Source: Planoprotostelium fungivorum (lineage: Eukaryota > Evosea > Variosea > Cavosteliida > Cavosteliaceae). From it: a DNA stretch of 64,000 bases. Shown here piece by piece: positions 1-9,950 of this stretch (position 1 is its first letter; each line of letters begins with the position of its first letter). The translations under genes were made by a program, and so were the position numbers. The notes under the pieces are model-generated. The model was not told the origin of the DNA, made no database searches, and saw nothing but the letters and a program-made list of their open reading frames with translations. The stretch covers positions 1 to 64,000 of the forward strand of contig MDYQ01000091.1 in assembly GCA_003024175.1 (NCBI GenBank). The letters run 5' to 3'.

Positions 1-249
1 CGTCTATTGAACGTCGGACAGGTGAAAAGAAGATGCAACATCCTTTAATTTGTTCCGCAGTTCAGAGGTGCCCCTCTGTTGGTTTTAGCCAACAAGATGG
101 ACCTTGCATCTGCTTCCACTGCACAGGTGGCGACCCGATTGGGGCTCGATGGGTGGAACGATCGGCACTGGCATGTGGAAGCAACCAGCGCCACACACAA
201 AACAGGAGTATACGAGGGTTTCAAATGGCTGCTCGACACATTTACATAA
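1..249 (+). CDS. ARF/ARL-family small GTPase, C-terminal part (5' end outside window)
   Basis: Two exons are visible, 1-21 and 61-249, joined across a 39-nt intron (22-60, GTGAAA...CCGCAG). The joined frame reads RLLNVGQ, then FRGAPLLVLANKMDL, and ends RHWHVEATSATHKTGVYEG followed by FKWLLDTFT and a stop (TAA 247-249). NKMD is the guanine-binding NKxD motif (G4). The ATSAT segment sits where the ARF family has its G5 A-T-x-A. The tail aligns with the ARF/ARL end (helix ...RHWYIQ...GLYEGL.WL). These membrane-bound GTPases recruit effectors to Golgi or endosomal membranes. The P-loop, switch regions and N-terminal helix lie upstream of the window, so the subfamily (ARF or which ARL) cannot be set. 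Family call is firm. Confidence 0.88.
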
Positions 250-1085
250 ATGACCCGGCGATGATGAAGATAAGATCTGAGATCAGAGGAGCGACAGTAG
301 AAGATAACTCCATTCATCGAGAGAAAGTTACGAGAAGGAGAAGCAGAGCTCACTCGACAAGCCACACTGTTGCATACAAGGGCGACATGATGACAGAACA
401 ACTCATCTGGCTTCCTTTGCCTTCAGAAGCACCAGGTCTAATGATGAACGACATCAAGGTGAACCATTGAGAGGATCGAGACTAATCTATGGTCGTCTTA
501 TCGCCGACGGTCGTTCACAGTCACCAATGTATCTCATCACATTGAAAATATGAAACAAATCCGCGTCTCACACATGACATCAACTCGTGTACTGCATCTA
601 GCGCTCTCATCACCGGAGGTGAAGATGTTATCATCATTCATCTCCATCGACCAGAATGTTATCATTCAACTTTTAAATCTGAACGAATGAATGACAATCT
701 CAGGAACGATCATCTCACAGTTGGGAAATCATGTGAGAATAAACCATTCCCTCTTGGCCAAGATCGTATCGATTCTCTCACTTGCATCATTCAGATGGTC
801 ACACCACGTCAGACCATCACTGACGTCCCGCAGGTAACAACGCTTCTATCATTAACATCACCGCCACCAACACGATGAACAACAGCACTACGATCTCTTT
901 AAAAGATTACACCATCGATTTTTCTCTTTTATTGAGGTGTTCATCCACTGCATCCCGCATACATCAGGTGTGGATGAGTTGGACACCGACGACGGTCGTG
1001 TAGTATAGTTCTGCATCTGTGGAGGGTGCCAGTGCCGCTGTGAGATGAATATAGAGGATCAGATCTTGTTATGATGCTTCATTAA
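250..1085. other. Intergenic stretch, no gene recognised
   Basis: Between the stop of the ARF/ARL gene and the stop of the next minus-strand reading frame. I find no reading frame with recognisable protein similarity, no tRNA and no clear repeat. A small unrecognised gene cannot be excluded. Confidence 0.5.
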
Positions 1086-1328
1086 TCAAATACAGGCCAA
1101 TAATTCCTGTCGTTGTTCCTCCGCCCATGTTTCCTCCAGCTCGTGCTGTGAGGGGCAAGGTTCTAAAAGTGAGATGTCTATTGGATCCCTCTCTCGTCTC
1201 AAACGAGCTGCGGCGAGTAGTCTATCTGCTTTTTTGGGGGTTTGGCGTGGGTCCGCGGTGTTCATCTGAAAGTAATTCAGAGATGGATCTTTGGCCGTCG
1301 TTTTGGTTCGTGAACATTGTAGTGCCAT
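1086..1328 (-). CDS. Small hypothetical protein (80 aa, uncertain)
   Basis: An uninterrupted minus-strand frame of 80 codons starts with ATG at 1328, 81 nt after the stop of the SMCR8 homologue on the same strand. The protein is polar and charged, with a basic stretch (KKADRLLAAARLRRERD) and an acidic C-terminal helix (SQHELEETWAEEQRQELL). I do not recognise the family. A possible acceptor (TTTCAG) lies before codon 22, so it could also be the last exon of a different gene model, or a translated-looking 3' UTR of the upstream gene. No signal peptide or membrane segment is seen. Confidence 0.35.
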   Translation of the reverse strand: MALQCSRTKTTAKDPSLNYFQMNTADPRQTPKKADRLLAAARLRRERDPIDISLLEPCPSQHELEETWAEEQRQELLACI

Positions 1329-1409
1329 AAAATGAATTTCATCGTGATGCTCCTTATAGAACGCATGAAGTTGCTCTCTTTGGATTGGTCTCTTCTTTGT
1401 ACAAAATGT

Positions 1410-4400
1410 TTATTTCCTCGAATTCTTGAATCTCCTGACCGGTGAATAATCCAACTGTATGACACCCGGTGCCTCCGGTTGCCCCGTGCATTGATGATAC
1501 CACGACACTTGCCTCATCTTCACGATCTCCACCAAGTGTTCTATGATCTGCATGTCATTCCTCGGTATGTTCCTGATCTCCATCAACATCGCGTGTTGTC
1601 TCATCGTCCTCACTTTGACCAGTTGTGGCTCGTCTCTTTCTGCGGTGACCGCAAGAGGTTGGACTCCGAGGCAGAACGAAAGACTTTCGAGATCTGTGGC
1701 ATCTTTCTCGTCGAGCCGGGGGGCTGCTGTGGCGTCTCTGGTTTCGTGCGGCCGGTGTAGGGGTGGGCACGGTCGGGTGAGCCCGGTCCTTCGTTCTGGT
1801 ACGTATCAGTGATGACGTGGCGTGACGTCATAGGGTGAGACGTCGGGATGGAGGTATGATGGAGTTTGAAATTCTCACGCTGGATCGTTTGTCTTTTTCG
1901 GTGCTGGCGTACAGTTGAGATTGGTACATGATGTACACTTTGATCGCGAGATCAAAGAGAATGCACTGGATGTGGGCCAAGAAGGTGTTTTCGTCCTAGA
2001 TGAAATTAAAATGAAATAAAACAGTCGAGGCGTGGAAAGTTGGTATCCGTTCACGAGGGAGGAGAGAATAAAATAGAATAAAATAGAATAAAATGATCTC
2101 ACCGGCCACACTTTCTTCGTAGACAGTAAATCGTCAAGAAGGTTACCCGTATACGGTGGTCCCAAAATCGTCTCCGCCTCGTAGTCCCAAATGGTGACGT
2201 ACCTCTTTGATGACGTCATCACACGTCATCACACGTCATCTATCCACCTCGACGACTTTGGGTAGAGTGATGTCCCTCTTCATACCAATGAGCTTCAGAG
2301 TGGACAGATCACTCAATTTGATGCTCTTCGTGTGCCATTTTGACGTTACCTTGGCAATTTTCTTCTTCTCTTCTTCTTCTGTCACCGAACTCGTTCCAGG
2401 GATGAAGCTCGTCAGGCACGTGACCTGAGCGAGATTTCAGTGAGGTTTCATGGTGGAGAAATATCCACCAGTTTTCCAACTGCTGTCTCGTTGTAGTTGT
2501 TGCCCAGGATGATGACAGTTCTACCCCTCAATAGAGAGAACATTACGGTTCTCAAGAACAAGCTGTTGTATCGATTCCTCAGATCGAGCAAGCCTCTGCC
2601 GGAGGCTATTTATAGATGAGCGTGACGGTTGTAGATGGCACTCACTCGTGTTGGCGACGTTCCAGATATTTGCGGAGAAATTTTCGATGGATTTATCGTA
2701 TCGTCGCGATTTGAACGATCCATGTGTCGTCTCTGGCGATGAATCTATGCTCGTTCATCAACATGATGATCGTGATGCGATCATGATGATCGTGATGCGA
2801 TCATGATGATCGTGATGCGATCATGATGATCGTGATGCGATCATGATGATCGTGATGCGATCATGATGATCGTGATGCGATCATGATGATCGTGATGCGA
2901 TCATGATGATCGTGACGAGGTAAGCATGATGATCGTGATGTTGGTGATCGTCGATGAATGTTGATGATGATGACTCACCACCTCCGAGGTGATCTTTTAC
3001 GGGTGTGAATGCACTGACCATACTGTCACTCTCTGAATCGATGCCTGATCGAGTCAGTCCCTGTGATGATATGAAGTGGAACTCACTGATGTCTCCCCAA
3101 TCGCGTAGTGGTCCCGGTGTAGATAAGCTGAGGGGATTATTTCTTCCCCACGAGGGTGATTCAGGTCTCCTTCCTGAATTGTGTCATCACTTCATATCGA
3201 CACCATTCATGACGATCATCACGACGATCTCCACATCATGATGATCATCATTGCGATGATCACCACGAAGATCACGATGTCGATCATGGCGATCATCATC
3301 GCGATCACATGACACAGATGACGATTCGACTTGATCTCACCCAGCCTCGGCGATGGATCAGGAGACACCGTATTCTCCGATGTATCGATCGACGGCCGCC
3401 GCAGATCCATCTCCTCCTGCCTCCTGTACGCATCCAATGCATCCTGCCCTCCTCTCCTCCCGATGGTGACGTAACTCGCCCACGACTTCATGTCGTCATG
3501 ACTGACGCTCCTGCGAGATTTCCGTGAGATTTCGTCTGAGTCACGTGACCCACTTGGAGATGTCGGGTGAGAGATTGTCGTACAGGGCGGAGAAATTCAT
3601 GAGAAAAGAAGAACCCATGGATAGATTGCAAGAGCCAGATTCGAAAAAGTATTGATCTTCTCTCTCTAAAGCTAAGACGATAGCAGGCCGTTTCAACATC
3701 CTCCACGCATCGCGGATGGCTTTCTTACCCTGTCATCATAATCAGTGAAATTCCGATGAAATCTCGTCGATCTACAGTGTTGTAGATGGATCACCTTCGA
3801 ATACATAGATTGCCCGCAGAGTTGTTCGAGTGTGCGTAGTGTGGCACCGGGTGTATTGAAGTAAGAGACGATGATGTCTTTCAGTGCAGATTCTTCCGTG
3901 GAATTTTCTTCGGAAAGCTCGATGGAATCTTCTTCTTCCTCCATGCCTCCGTGGAGAATCTTCAGATCGGTAATGTATTCAGACATCGTCTCCGGCTGAA
4001 TGAAATCATTACATAAATCATTGAAAGTCCATCTACAACGATGTAGAGGAGTGTGATATGCGTGGACGATTTGTGATGTCTCACCGTTCGACCCGTGATA
4101 TCTTCGACCTCTTGGATATTCTTCAGCTTGTCGATCTTGTCGAGTTGTAGACTGATGTCCTTGCGAAAAATCTACAAAATAAAAGGTGAGAAGACGTGGG
4201 AGCATTCTATTGATTTCACCTGACGATTCCCTGATTTGAATATCTCGGTCACCTTTTCAATTTTAAATTCGTTTCGAATGCGCCAGAGATTGAAATCCTC
4301 ACTTCAGAGAAACTCTGCAAGAAATCTTCAAAGTGGCACATGATCTTCTTTGGATCTCGCGTGATGTAGCTGATGCAGATGGGCCTCACGTAACCTCTCG

Positions 4401-4766
4401 CGTATAGATCTAACAGGTTGAAGTGATGGACCTCAAGTCATTGTCAGTTCCGTATGAGAATGGATGGCTCACATAAGCGGTGGCACCCTCTTTGTGTTCG
4501 GATAGAACCACTTGCATGTCTTTCGTGGAGGTGTTCTCCACTGTGACGCGTGAACATCGTAACGTGACGTGTGGGATGATATGATGGTGATAGAAATGCA
4601 TCCATCGCTCACCGATGTCACTTCCTTTGTTTTGGTTATCCACTGCCATAATACGTAAGACAAACTCGTTCACATTGAAAGCTCCGGCCCCTCCTTCGGG
4701 TACAGTAAATAGAGGTATGGGACCCTCTAACTCTGAGAACTCGCTGATCAGGATGAAATCATCCAT
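1410..4766 (-). CDS. SMCR8: SMCR8 homologue (longin/DENN protein of the C9orf72-SMCR8 complex)
   Basis: SMCR8 pairs with C9orf72 and WDR41 as a DENN-family GAP complex acting on ARF/RAB GTPases in autophagy and lysosome control. The start (ATG 4766) opens with DFILISEFSELEGPIPLF and FVLRIMAVDNQ, the N-terminal signature of animal SMCR8. Further exons read VVLSEHKEGATAYV, ARGYVRPICISYITRDPKK, a short helical segment (QLDKIDKLKNIQEVED), SLLRGRTVIILGNN, LSDLSTLKLIGMKR and TIWDYEAETILGPPY. The C-terminus is IIEHLVEIVKMRQ... IQLDYSP and stops at 1410. Each block has its counterpart in order in human SMCR8. One intron is 1996-2102; others carry GATC-rich low complexity. Exon borders in the middle were not all resolved. 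No C9orf72 or WDR41 gene is in this window. The nearest alternative is another FLCN/SMCR8-type DENN protein, but the N-terminal match favours SMCR8. Confidence 0.9.
1996..2102 (-). other. SMCR8 intron carrying three ATTTTATTCT decamers
   Basis: This 107-nt intron joins ...KKVWP to DENTFLAH in phase 0. On the coding strand it begins GTGAGATC and then has three exact tandem copies of ATTTTATTCT (2065-2094). Near-identical decamers in the same sense orientation occur in introns of LARS1 (19061-19163) and the carboxypeptidase gene (60519-60595). Confidence 0.75.
2761..2915. repeat. 20-bp minisatellite, about 7.75 copies
   Basis: The unit TCATGATGATCGTGATGCGA repeats without interruption (the first copy differs at one base, the last is 15 nt long). 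Each unit contains TGATCGTGATGCGATCA, an imperfect palindrome. It lies inside the SMCR8 gene, most likely in an intron because no SMCR8-like sequence is read across it. Copies are almost identical, so expansion is recent. Repeat length is not spacer-like: there are no unique sequences between units. Confidence 0.92.
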
Positions 4767-4919
4767 AAAAGAGGGTTCATTCGATCTACATCATGTAAAC
4801 AAATCGACAGATTCAAATGACATCAAGATCGACGTTACACCTGGAAGCCGTATTCGAAGGTTGATCCAATTGACGAAGAGAAGATGCGTTCTCTGCATCT
4901 GTGATGGATGGTTAGCGAA

Positions 4920-5235
4920 ATGAGATGGACAACACGAGATGTACGTCAGCACCTGAATCGACATAGTTCTGTTCGTCTACTCCCATTAGAGGTGTTCTGT
5001 GTCCATCAAGTCGCTCCCGATGATCGAACTCGGACCGAGTGTGGTGCTCTACAAACGCCAACCAACATCATCCAACCCCAACTACAAAGAGCCCCTCCTG
5101 CTGTATCCCCAGCCTCTCTATCATAAACAGAAGACTTCTGAACATTCTACCATTTATCATGAGAGTCGCGACTCGTACACTTCAGTGAACCAAAGACATG
5201 CTGACAACCAGATAGCCAGATATCACGCGACATAA
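4920..5235 (+). CDS. Possible small two-exon gene, unknown product
   Basis: A possible model starts at ATG 4920 (MRWTTRD), splices GTACGT...CCATTAG and continues in a frame that reads SIKSLPMIELGPSVVLYKR and then PNYKEPLLLYPQPLYHKQK to a stop at 5235, about 88 residues. It is divergent from SMCR8, with 153 bp between starts. The protein is rich in Pro, Tyr, Ser and His and has no motif I recognise. The donor is unusual for this window, where GTGAG dominates. It could instead be 5' UTR of the downstream gene. Confidence 0.28.
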
Positions 5236-5583
5236 CCTCTTATCCTTATATCGATACATCTCTATAGAAGGCCCGGTGTCTGCGTTCCCCTCATCGTTTG
5301 TAAGCAACCGAGTTTTCTCTTCTCTGTGTCACTCTATCACCATCAGTCCAAGGAAAACTCATTTGCACGCGAAATTTCAGTTATTGAACCCCACAGAATT
5401 CAACAGCCGCCCACCTCCACCACGGGGACGTTGTCCAAATATTTAGGATCACGCAACGCACAACATCACCGCAGCCGACATAGAGGCCGCGATCATCGAA
5501 CGATAACGCCAACGTGAGACTCGGAGCATATTTTCGTAAATATCTGAAGACCCTCCAGGACGATAACTCACACAACAGACAAC
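5236..5583. other. Intergenic or 5' UTR stretch
   Basis: No gene, repeat or RNA seen. It probably holds the promoter and leader of the gene starting at 5584. Confidence 0.4.
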
Positions 5584-6470
5584 ATGCAATCACAACATTC
5601 CATCGAGTCATTGCTTCAGATCGTACTGAACAATGTACTCATCGAGTCGACTGGAGAGGGAAGATACAGAGTGCATTATCATACCCAATCTCCCCTCACG
5701 GCTGCGGCCATCTGGTGTCTAGCTCCGGATCCGAAGCCCACAGTCGAATTCATCAAGTCCGAGGATTTCTCCTCCAACACAGGGTGTGTGGGACAAGGTT
5801 TGATACCTGAACTGAACCTCTCCAGAATGCCACAGGAACAGAACGGCTCCTTCGCCATTCCTCTCCTTGTCGGTTCTAAGATTCAAACTCAATTGGAGGA
5901 CAATCATATGGCCGAGGTCGGTAGCCGTCCGAAAGACCGACATCGACTGATTCGTGCAGTTGTCGGCTCTCATCCCTGCCATCGCCTCTTACCAACAGAA
6001 CGGCTTTCAACCCCAGCTGATGGAATACATTTCAAAGAGGGCATTCGACAACATGATGTACCTCACGAGCACCAACTCCCTCACAATCGCCGATCTCTAT
6101 CTTTGGGAAGTCATCCGAGGACAGAACTTCAGATGGAGGAGATACTCTGCATCATTCGGACCTGCGCTTGAAAAATGGCTGTCCCAGTTCGAAACATCTC
6201 ACCCCGATCTCGTTCACGCCACAAACAAGGTGACGAAAAAGCATCACGAGTCATTATTCACACGCCACGCAGGCACTCGATCAGAGCGCGGCCGAACACA
6301 ATCCCCAACTCATCGAGTACTCCTACAACAATGGCAGTTCTCTCAAAAATATGCTGAGAGAGTCGGACAAGTTCTATCGACCTCTGCGAAAGGAAGCTTC
6401 TGTCGGTGCTCTGCGATGCACCATGGACGACAGTTTAGTGAAGCCTTCTTGGTGGAGCGAGACCAAATGA
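5584..6470 (+). CDS. GST C-terminal-domain protein, AIMP/EEF1E1-like
   Basis: The model starts at ATG 5584, has introns about 5917-5959 (unusual GTCGGT donor, less sure) and 6230-6272 (GTGACG...ACGCAG), and stops at 6468-6470. After an N-terminal region of about 110 residues, the sequence LTSTNSLTIADLYLWEVI is the hallmark of the all-helical GST C-terminal domain, in the form seen in accessory factors of the multi-tRNA-synthetase complex (AIMP2, EEF1E1) and eEF1B-gamma. It continues PALEKWLSQFE, which fits the following helix. The C-terminus (SLKNMLRESDKFYRPLRKE ... SWWSETK) is not recognised. No GST catalytic Tyr/Ser/Cys is evident, so a scaffold role is likelier than catalysis. The exact family is open. 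Confidence 0.6.
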
Positions 6471-6843
6471 GAACACGAGCCACTCATGTCACATCTTTCC
6501 GGCCCTTCACTACAGTGTATATAGTAGAATAAACGATACTTTTATTTAAAGAGGTGTCATCGTGTGAGATGAATTCCAAATCACGATGGAATTCAGATGG
6601 AGAGACGTTATCTGTTTCGAACGGCAGCTCACATCTCTTCAGCCTTACAAAAGCGTCGTCATTCGACGCATCATACAATGCCCGTCCTTGTCTTCATAGA
6701 GGAGATGTTCATATTCATATGAAAAGTGCGCCCTCTGCGTGGATGTCAACTCCGTCCACTGGTTTCCCTCTTCCAAACTCCGGAAGCCCACAGAACTCAC
6801 CCCACCCTCTCATCACAATCAACAACACACCACAGTTACCAAC
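6471..6843. other. Intergenic, promoter of the secreted-repeat gene
   Basis: No reading frame of note. Contains AT-rich GTGTATATAGTAG near 6517 just after the previous gene and a 5' leader leading into ATG 6844 (context AACAACATG-like). Confidence 0.4.
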
Positions 6844-7490
6844 ATGAAAGTATTACTAGCCACTCTAGCCCTTCTTGCCATCGTCTCCGCTCAGAGCGCT
6901 GCGTTTGAAGATGGTGATTCCGCTGCCGAGTACTCATCCGATTACGTCGAGAGGATCAAGGCCATCGCTGGCATTTTCAACGCCGGCACGAACGACGTCG
7001 ATGATAGAGGACTCCTGTCTGACATCAACATCATTGGAAACTTCATCGGAGGAAAGAAGAACAGAATCGATGCCATCAACGACTTTGGAGGAGACTTCTC
7101 CGGTGAGCGTCTCGCATACGTATAGACGATGAAGGCGATGCTGACGATGATGCACAGGATTTGGAAAGAGAAACTTGTTTGACGTTACCGGAAGCGATGA
7201 CCAGCAGACCACCGACCGTCTGTTCAACGTCCTCTTCCCCCAGAGAGCCAGAGCTGCTGCCCGCGTCGCCAGAATGGCAAGAGCCGCCAACATGTACTGT
7301 GAGTGATACGTCCGATCGTCCACCGTCTGATCGGCATGATGCAGCCGCTGTCGCCAAGAGATTTGGAGCCAGCTACGATGACTTCTCTCTCCTCAGAGAT
7401 CTCGATGTCATTGGTAACTTCATCGGAGGAAAGGAGAACAGAATCGATGCCATCAACGGTTACAAGGGAATCGGCTCCGGTGCCTTCTAA
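6844..7490 (+). CDS. Secreted protein with two IGNFIGGK repeats and KR sites
   Basis: Three exons (6844-7102, 7158-7298, 7345-7490) give exactly 181 residues. Residues 1-19 (MKVLLATLALLAIVSAQSA) are a clear signal peptide. Residues 57-86 and 149-177 are two copies of a module with core IGNFIGGK(K/E)NRIDAIN, one ending exon 1 and one filling exon 3. Dibasic KR pairs precede the second exon segment (GFGKR, 90-91) and the second module (AVAKR, 138-139). Between them lies a cationic helix-like stretch (PQRARAAARVARMARAA, 114-130). There are no cysteines. The DNA of the two modules is nearly identical over about 44 nt, so duplication is recent or under gene conversion. I do not recognise the family. 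A processed peptide precursor is a reasonable guess, not shown. Confidence 0.8.
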
Positions 7491-7765
7491 ATGTACGAGG
7501 AGATAAATCACCACGACGCAATATTGTGATCAAGCTATAGTGTCATCGCAGCGTTCGTTGTCTAGTCTGTGATGCACAAAGGATGAACGTCAATCTCCAT
7601 ACAAGAAACGAAAGTCGTATCAGTCGCGTATCATCAGCATTCCGGTGAAATTCGTGACACCCTTGATATTCTTCATTTGTCAGCTACTCCATTTATGCAG
7701 GGTAATCCTTTGTGATGTCTAGCTATACCTGTAGGCATGCGATCTCTGTACCATTATCAGCATCT

Positions 7766-7837
7766 GGCTCCTTGGCCAAGTTGGCAAGGCGCTTCCCTAG
7801 TAAGGAAGAGATCACGAGTTCGAGTCTCGTAGGAGCC
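7766..7837 (+). tRNA. tRNA-Thr(AGU)
   Basis: The 72-nt sequence folds as a cloverleaf: acceptor GGCTCCT pairs with AGGAGCC, anticodon stem CTTCC/GGAAG holds loop CTAGTAA (anticodon AGT), and T-stem ACGAG/CTCGT holds TTCGAGT. An A box (TGGCCAAGTTGG) and B box (GTTCGAGTC) are present, there is no intron, and a Pol III T-run (TTTCTTTTCTATTTTT) follows. An identical copy lies inverted at 9772-9843. Confidence 0.96.
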
Positions 7838-8047
7838 TTTCTTTTCTATTTTTAACAAAATTTAAACCATTTAATGGTGCATTGAGAATGGATCGCTTCT
7901 CTCCCGACTACTGGAATATGCACGACAAAAAATTAGTGATCCAAATGGGTGGACACCAACCAGAAAAACCAAATCAAATCATCATGAACAGGTTTGAAGC
8001 TACTCGTTCACCAGACTCTTAACTCTCAACGCACAGACACTATCCGT

Positions 8048-9521
8048 TTATACATCCTCTCCTTCTTCCTTCGAAATGCACTGATTCTCGTTCGATTCTT
8101 CTCTCGTTTCTTCTTCTGCTGATAATGTGATGGTCGAATCATCCATCTTCCTCAGAGATGCCGATGCCGCGAAGACGATCGGAACCTTCTTTAATTCTGA
8201 GTTCTCTCTCGATCTCTCCGGAGTGGGAGGTCTCTTTCTGGAGAAGATGTAGAGGACGCAACCACACAGGGCGAATTCTTCAACTGATCGACAGGTTAGA
8301 CGATTGCGTTGATGAACAGATGACAGCGAGATGTGATATGATGAATCAGATGATGTGATGTGGAGTGATTGGGTTGACATCATACTCACATCGTATCGAT
8401 GCATGTATGGCGATATACCACCATCGATTGCTGCCGAGAATGAGGAACAAGACAGCGCTCAAGGCCGACAGCACGAAGATGATGGAGCACAAGATCATGT
8501 GGTTCAGAATCTATCACCAGTCAGTGTTCTCTCTTGCATACGATATGCCATTCACCTTCTTGAGGAACACTTTTAAATGATTTAATTTGGGACTCTTCTG
8601 AAACATTCGTCTGAGACCAATCCCAAAATAGATCGTCATGGAAACGAAAGCCAGAATGACGAGTAGAATGGCAATGTTATACAAGTAGAGGATAACCGTT
8701 GAGTCCTGGAAGATGGAGAACGCGATGCAAGTGGGGATGAGTAGGACGTAAGATAGACCCAATAGAAAGAAGGAGTACAATCGCTTGTGTTTGAAACTGG
8801 ATAATTTTGCCGTTTCGACTAATTCCATCCTGTTCACGAGTGAGTCGTGTTGTGATTCGATCGAATCACAACACGATCGGAAATGAGAATGAGATCGATG
8901 AGATTACCAGTAGATGGCGACGCAGAACAAGACGCTGCACCAACAGATGAAAGCGACGGAGAACAACATCTGATAAGCTGCTGCGGGTAGAATGCCTCGT
9001 ATAGTATGGACGTCGATAGAGAATAGAAGGATTCGAACTGAAATAGCCGTAAGAACATTAAGTTGTAATGGAACGCAAGAGGTCTATGGACTCACGAAAA
9101 GCGCCGATGGCGATGAGGCAGATGCTGTATGCTACGACCTTGTGACTCAACCAGATCGTGAATCCAATCTTGTACATCTGGATGCCGATCCATCCGAGGA
9201 GGATGACGAAGAGAGAGAGTGTGTAAGCCATGTAGATATTGACGAAGATCATGAATCTGAAGTGGTTAGGGAGGAGAGACCTCATATCATTCACTTCGCA
9301 TCGTCCCGCCAAGGTGTTTCACACGTCGGGCCGTCGTAATAGTAAGAACATTTGCAGATCTGCGTCGTCGTGGAGTTCGGGCCCGTCTAACGTGAATCAG
9401 ATCAGAAAATGAACAGGAGGTATACCCCCTCTACGCATGTCCCTCCATTCTTGCAGTTCAGCGTGCAATCAGAAGACACCACAGCGATGAAGAAGATCAG
9501 GAAGCAGGTGACGATCCGCAT
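8048..9521 (-). CDS. EGF-like domain plus seven-transmembrane protein (TOM1/GPR137-like)
   Basis: ATG at 9521 opens a signal peptide (MRIVTCFLIFFIAVVSS), then an EGF-like module (DCTLNCKNGGTCVEG, then ICKCSYYYDGPTCE) split by an intron. Seven hydrophobic helices follow, among them FMIFVNIYMAYTLSLFVILL, VVAYSICLIAIGALRILLFS, YQMLFSVAFICWCSVLFCVA, LYSFFLLGLSYVLLIPTCIA and ILNHMILCSIIFVLSALSAV. The tail is a cytosolic Glu/Ser-rich segment ending QCISKEEGEDV at 8048. The order R.LLFS.D......ILP...... CVAIYW resembles the THH1/TOM1/TOM3 and GPR137 fold. At least six introns are spliced, e.g. GTAATC...GAACAG before MELVETAKL. It probably sits at the plasma or endolysosomal membrane with the EGF module outside. 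Family assignment is tentative; topology is solid. Confidence 0.72.
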
Positions 9522-9771
9522 GCGAAGCTTTGTGTTTATGAGAAAAGACAAAGGAACAATGGCCCACGGCAACGTGCACACGAAAACAAGTGTATTAATA
9601 CGACAAGCTTTATTCTTGTGAAAGCTGAAATGAGCGTTTCTCTCAGCATCCGCCTCAGTTGGTTAAGAGGTGACCTACCTGTTCAGCTCTTGGTGTATGA
9701 GACGATGCCGGCCTTGGTAATGGATGGGAAAAGAGATGAGAGGGACAGAAGGAGATAAAGAGAAAAAGAAA

Positions 9772-9843
9772 GGCTCCTACGAGACTCGAACTCGTGATCT
9801 CTTCCTTACTAGGGAAGCGCCTTGCCAACTTGGCCAAGGAGCC
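9772..9843 (-). tRNA. tRNA-Thr(AGU), inverted duplicate
   Basis: Reverse complement identical over all 72 nt to the tRNA at 7766-7837. The flanks also share ATCAGCATCT immediately upstream and TTTCTTTT immediately downstream, then diverge. A T-rich Pol III terminator follows on the minus strand (TTTCTTTTTCTCTTT). Confidence 0.96.
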
Positions 9844-9950
9844 AGATGCTGATGCGAGCTGCGCTCATAAAGGCATACATGTATGTCACATTTTTGGGTA
9901 AACGCAAACGATCGCACGACTGATGCAAATCAATCATCATTGGACAACCT

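Noticed and set aside
33-470. 145-codon plus-strand open frame at the window start
   Set aside because: The real gene uses another frame across a 39-nt intron and ends at 249 with a clear ARF/ARL C-terminus.
2761-2915. CRISPR-like regular repeats
   Set aside because: Units are contiguous with no unique spacers; it is a minisatellite in a eukaryotic gene.
9652-9720. tRNA D-arm-like sequence (CTCAGTTGGTTAAGAGG)
   Set aside because: No matching acceptor stem or T-arm with GTTCGANTC follows; not a complete tRNA.
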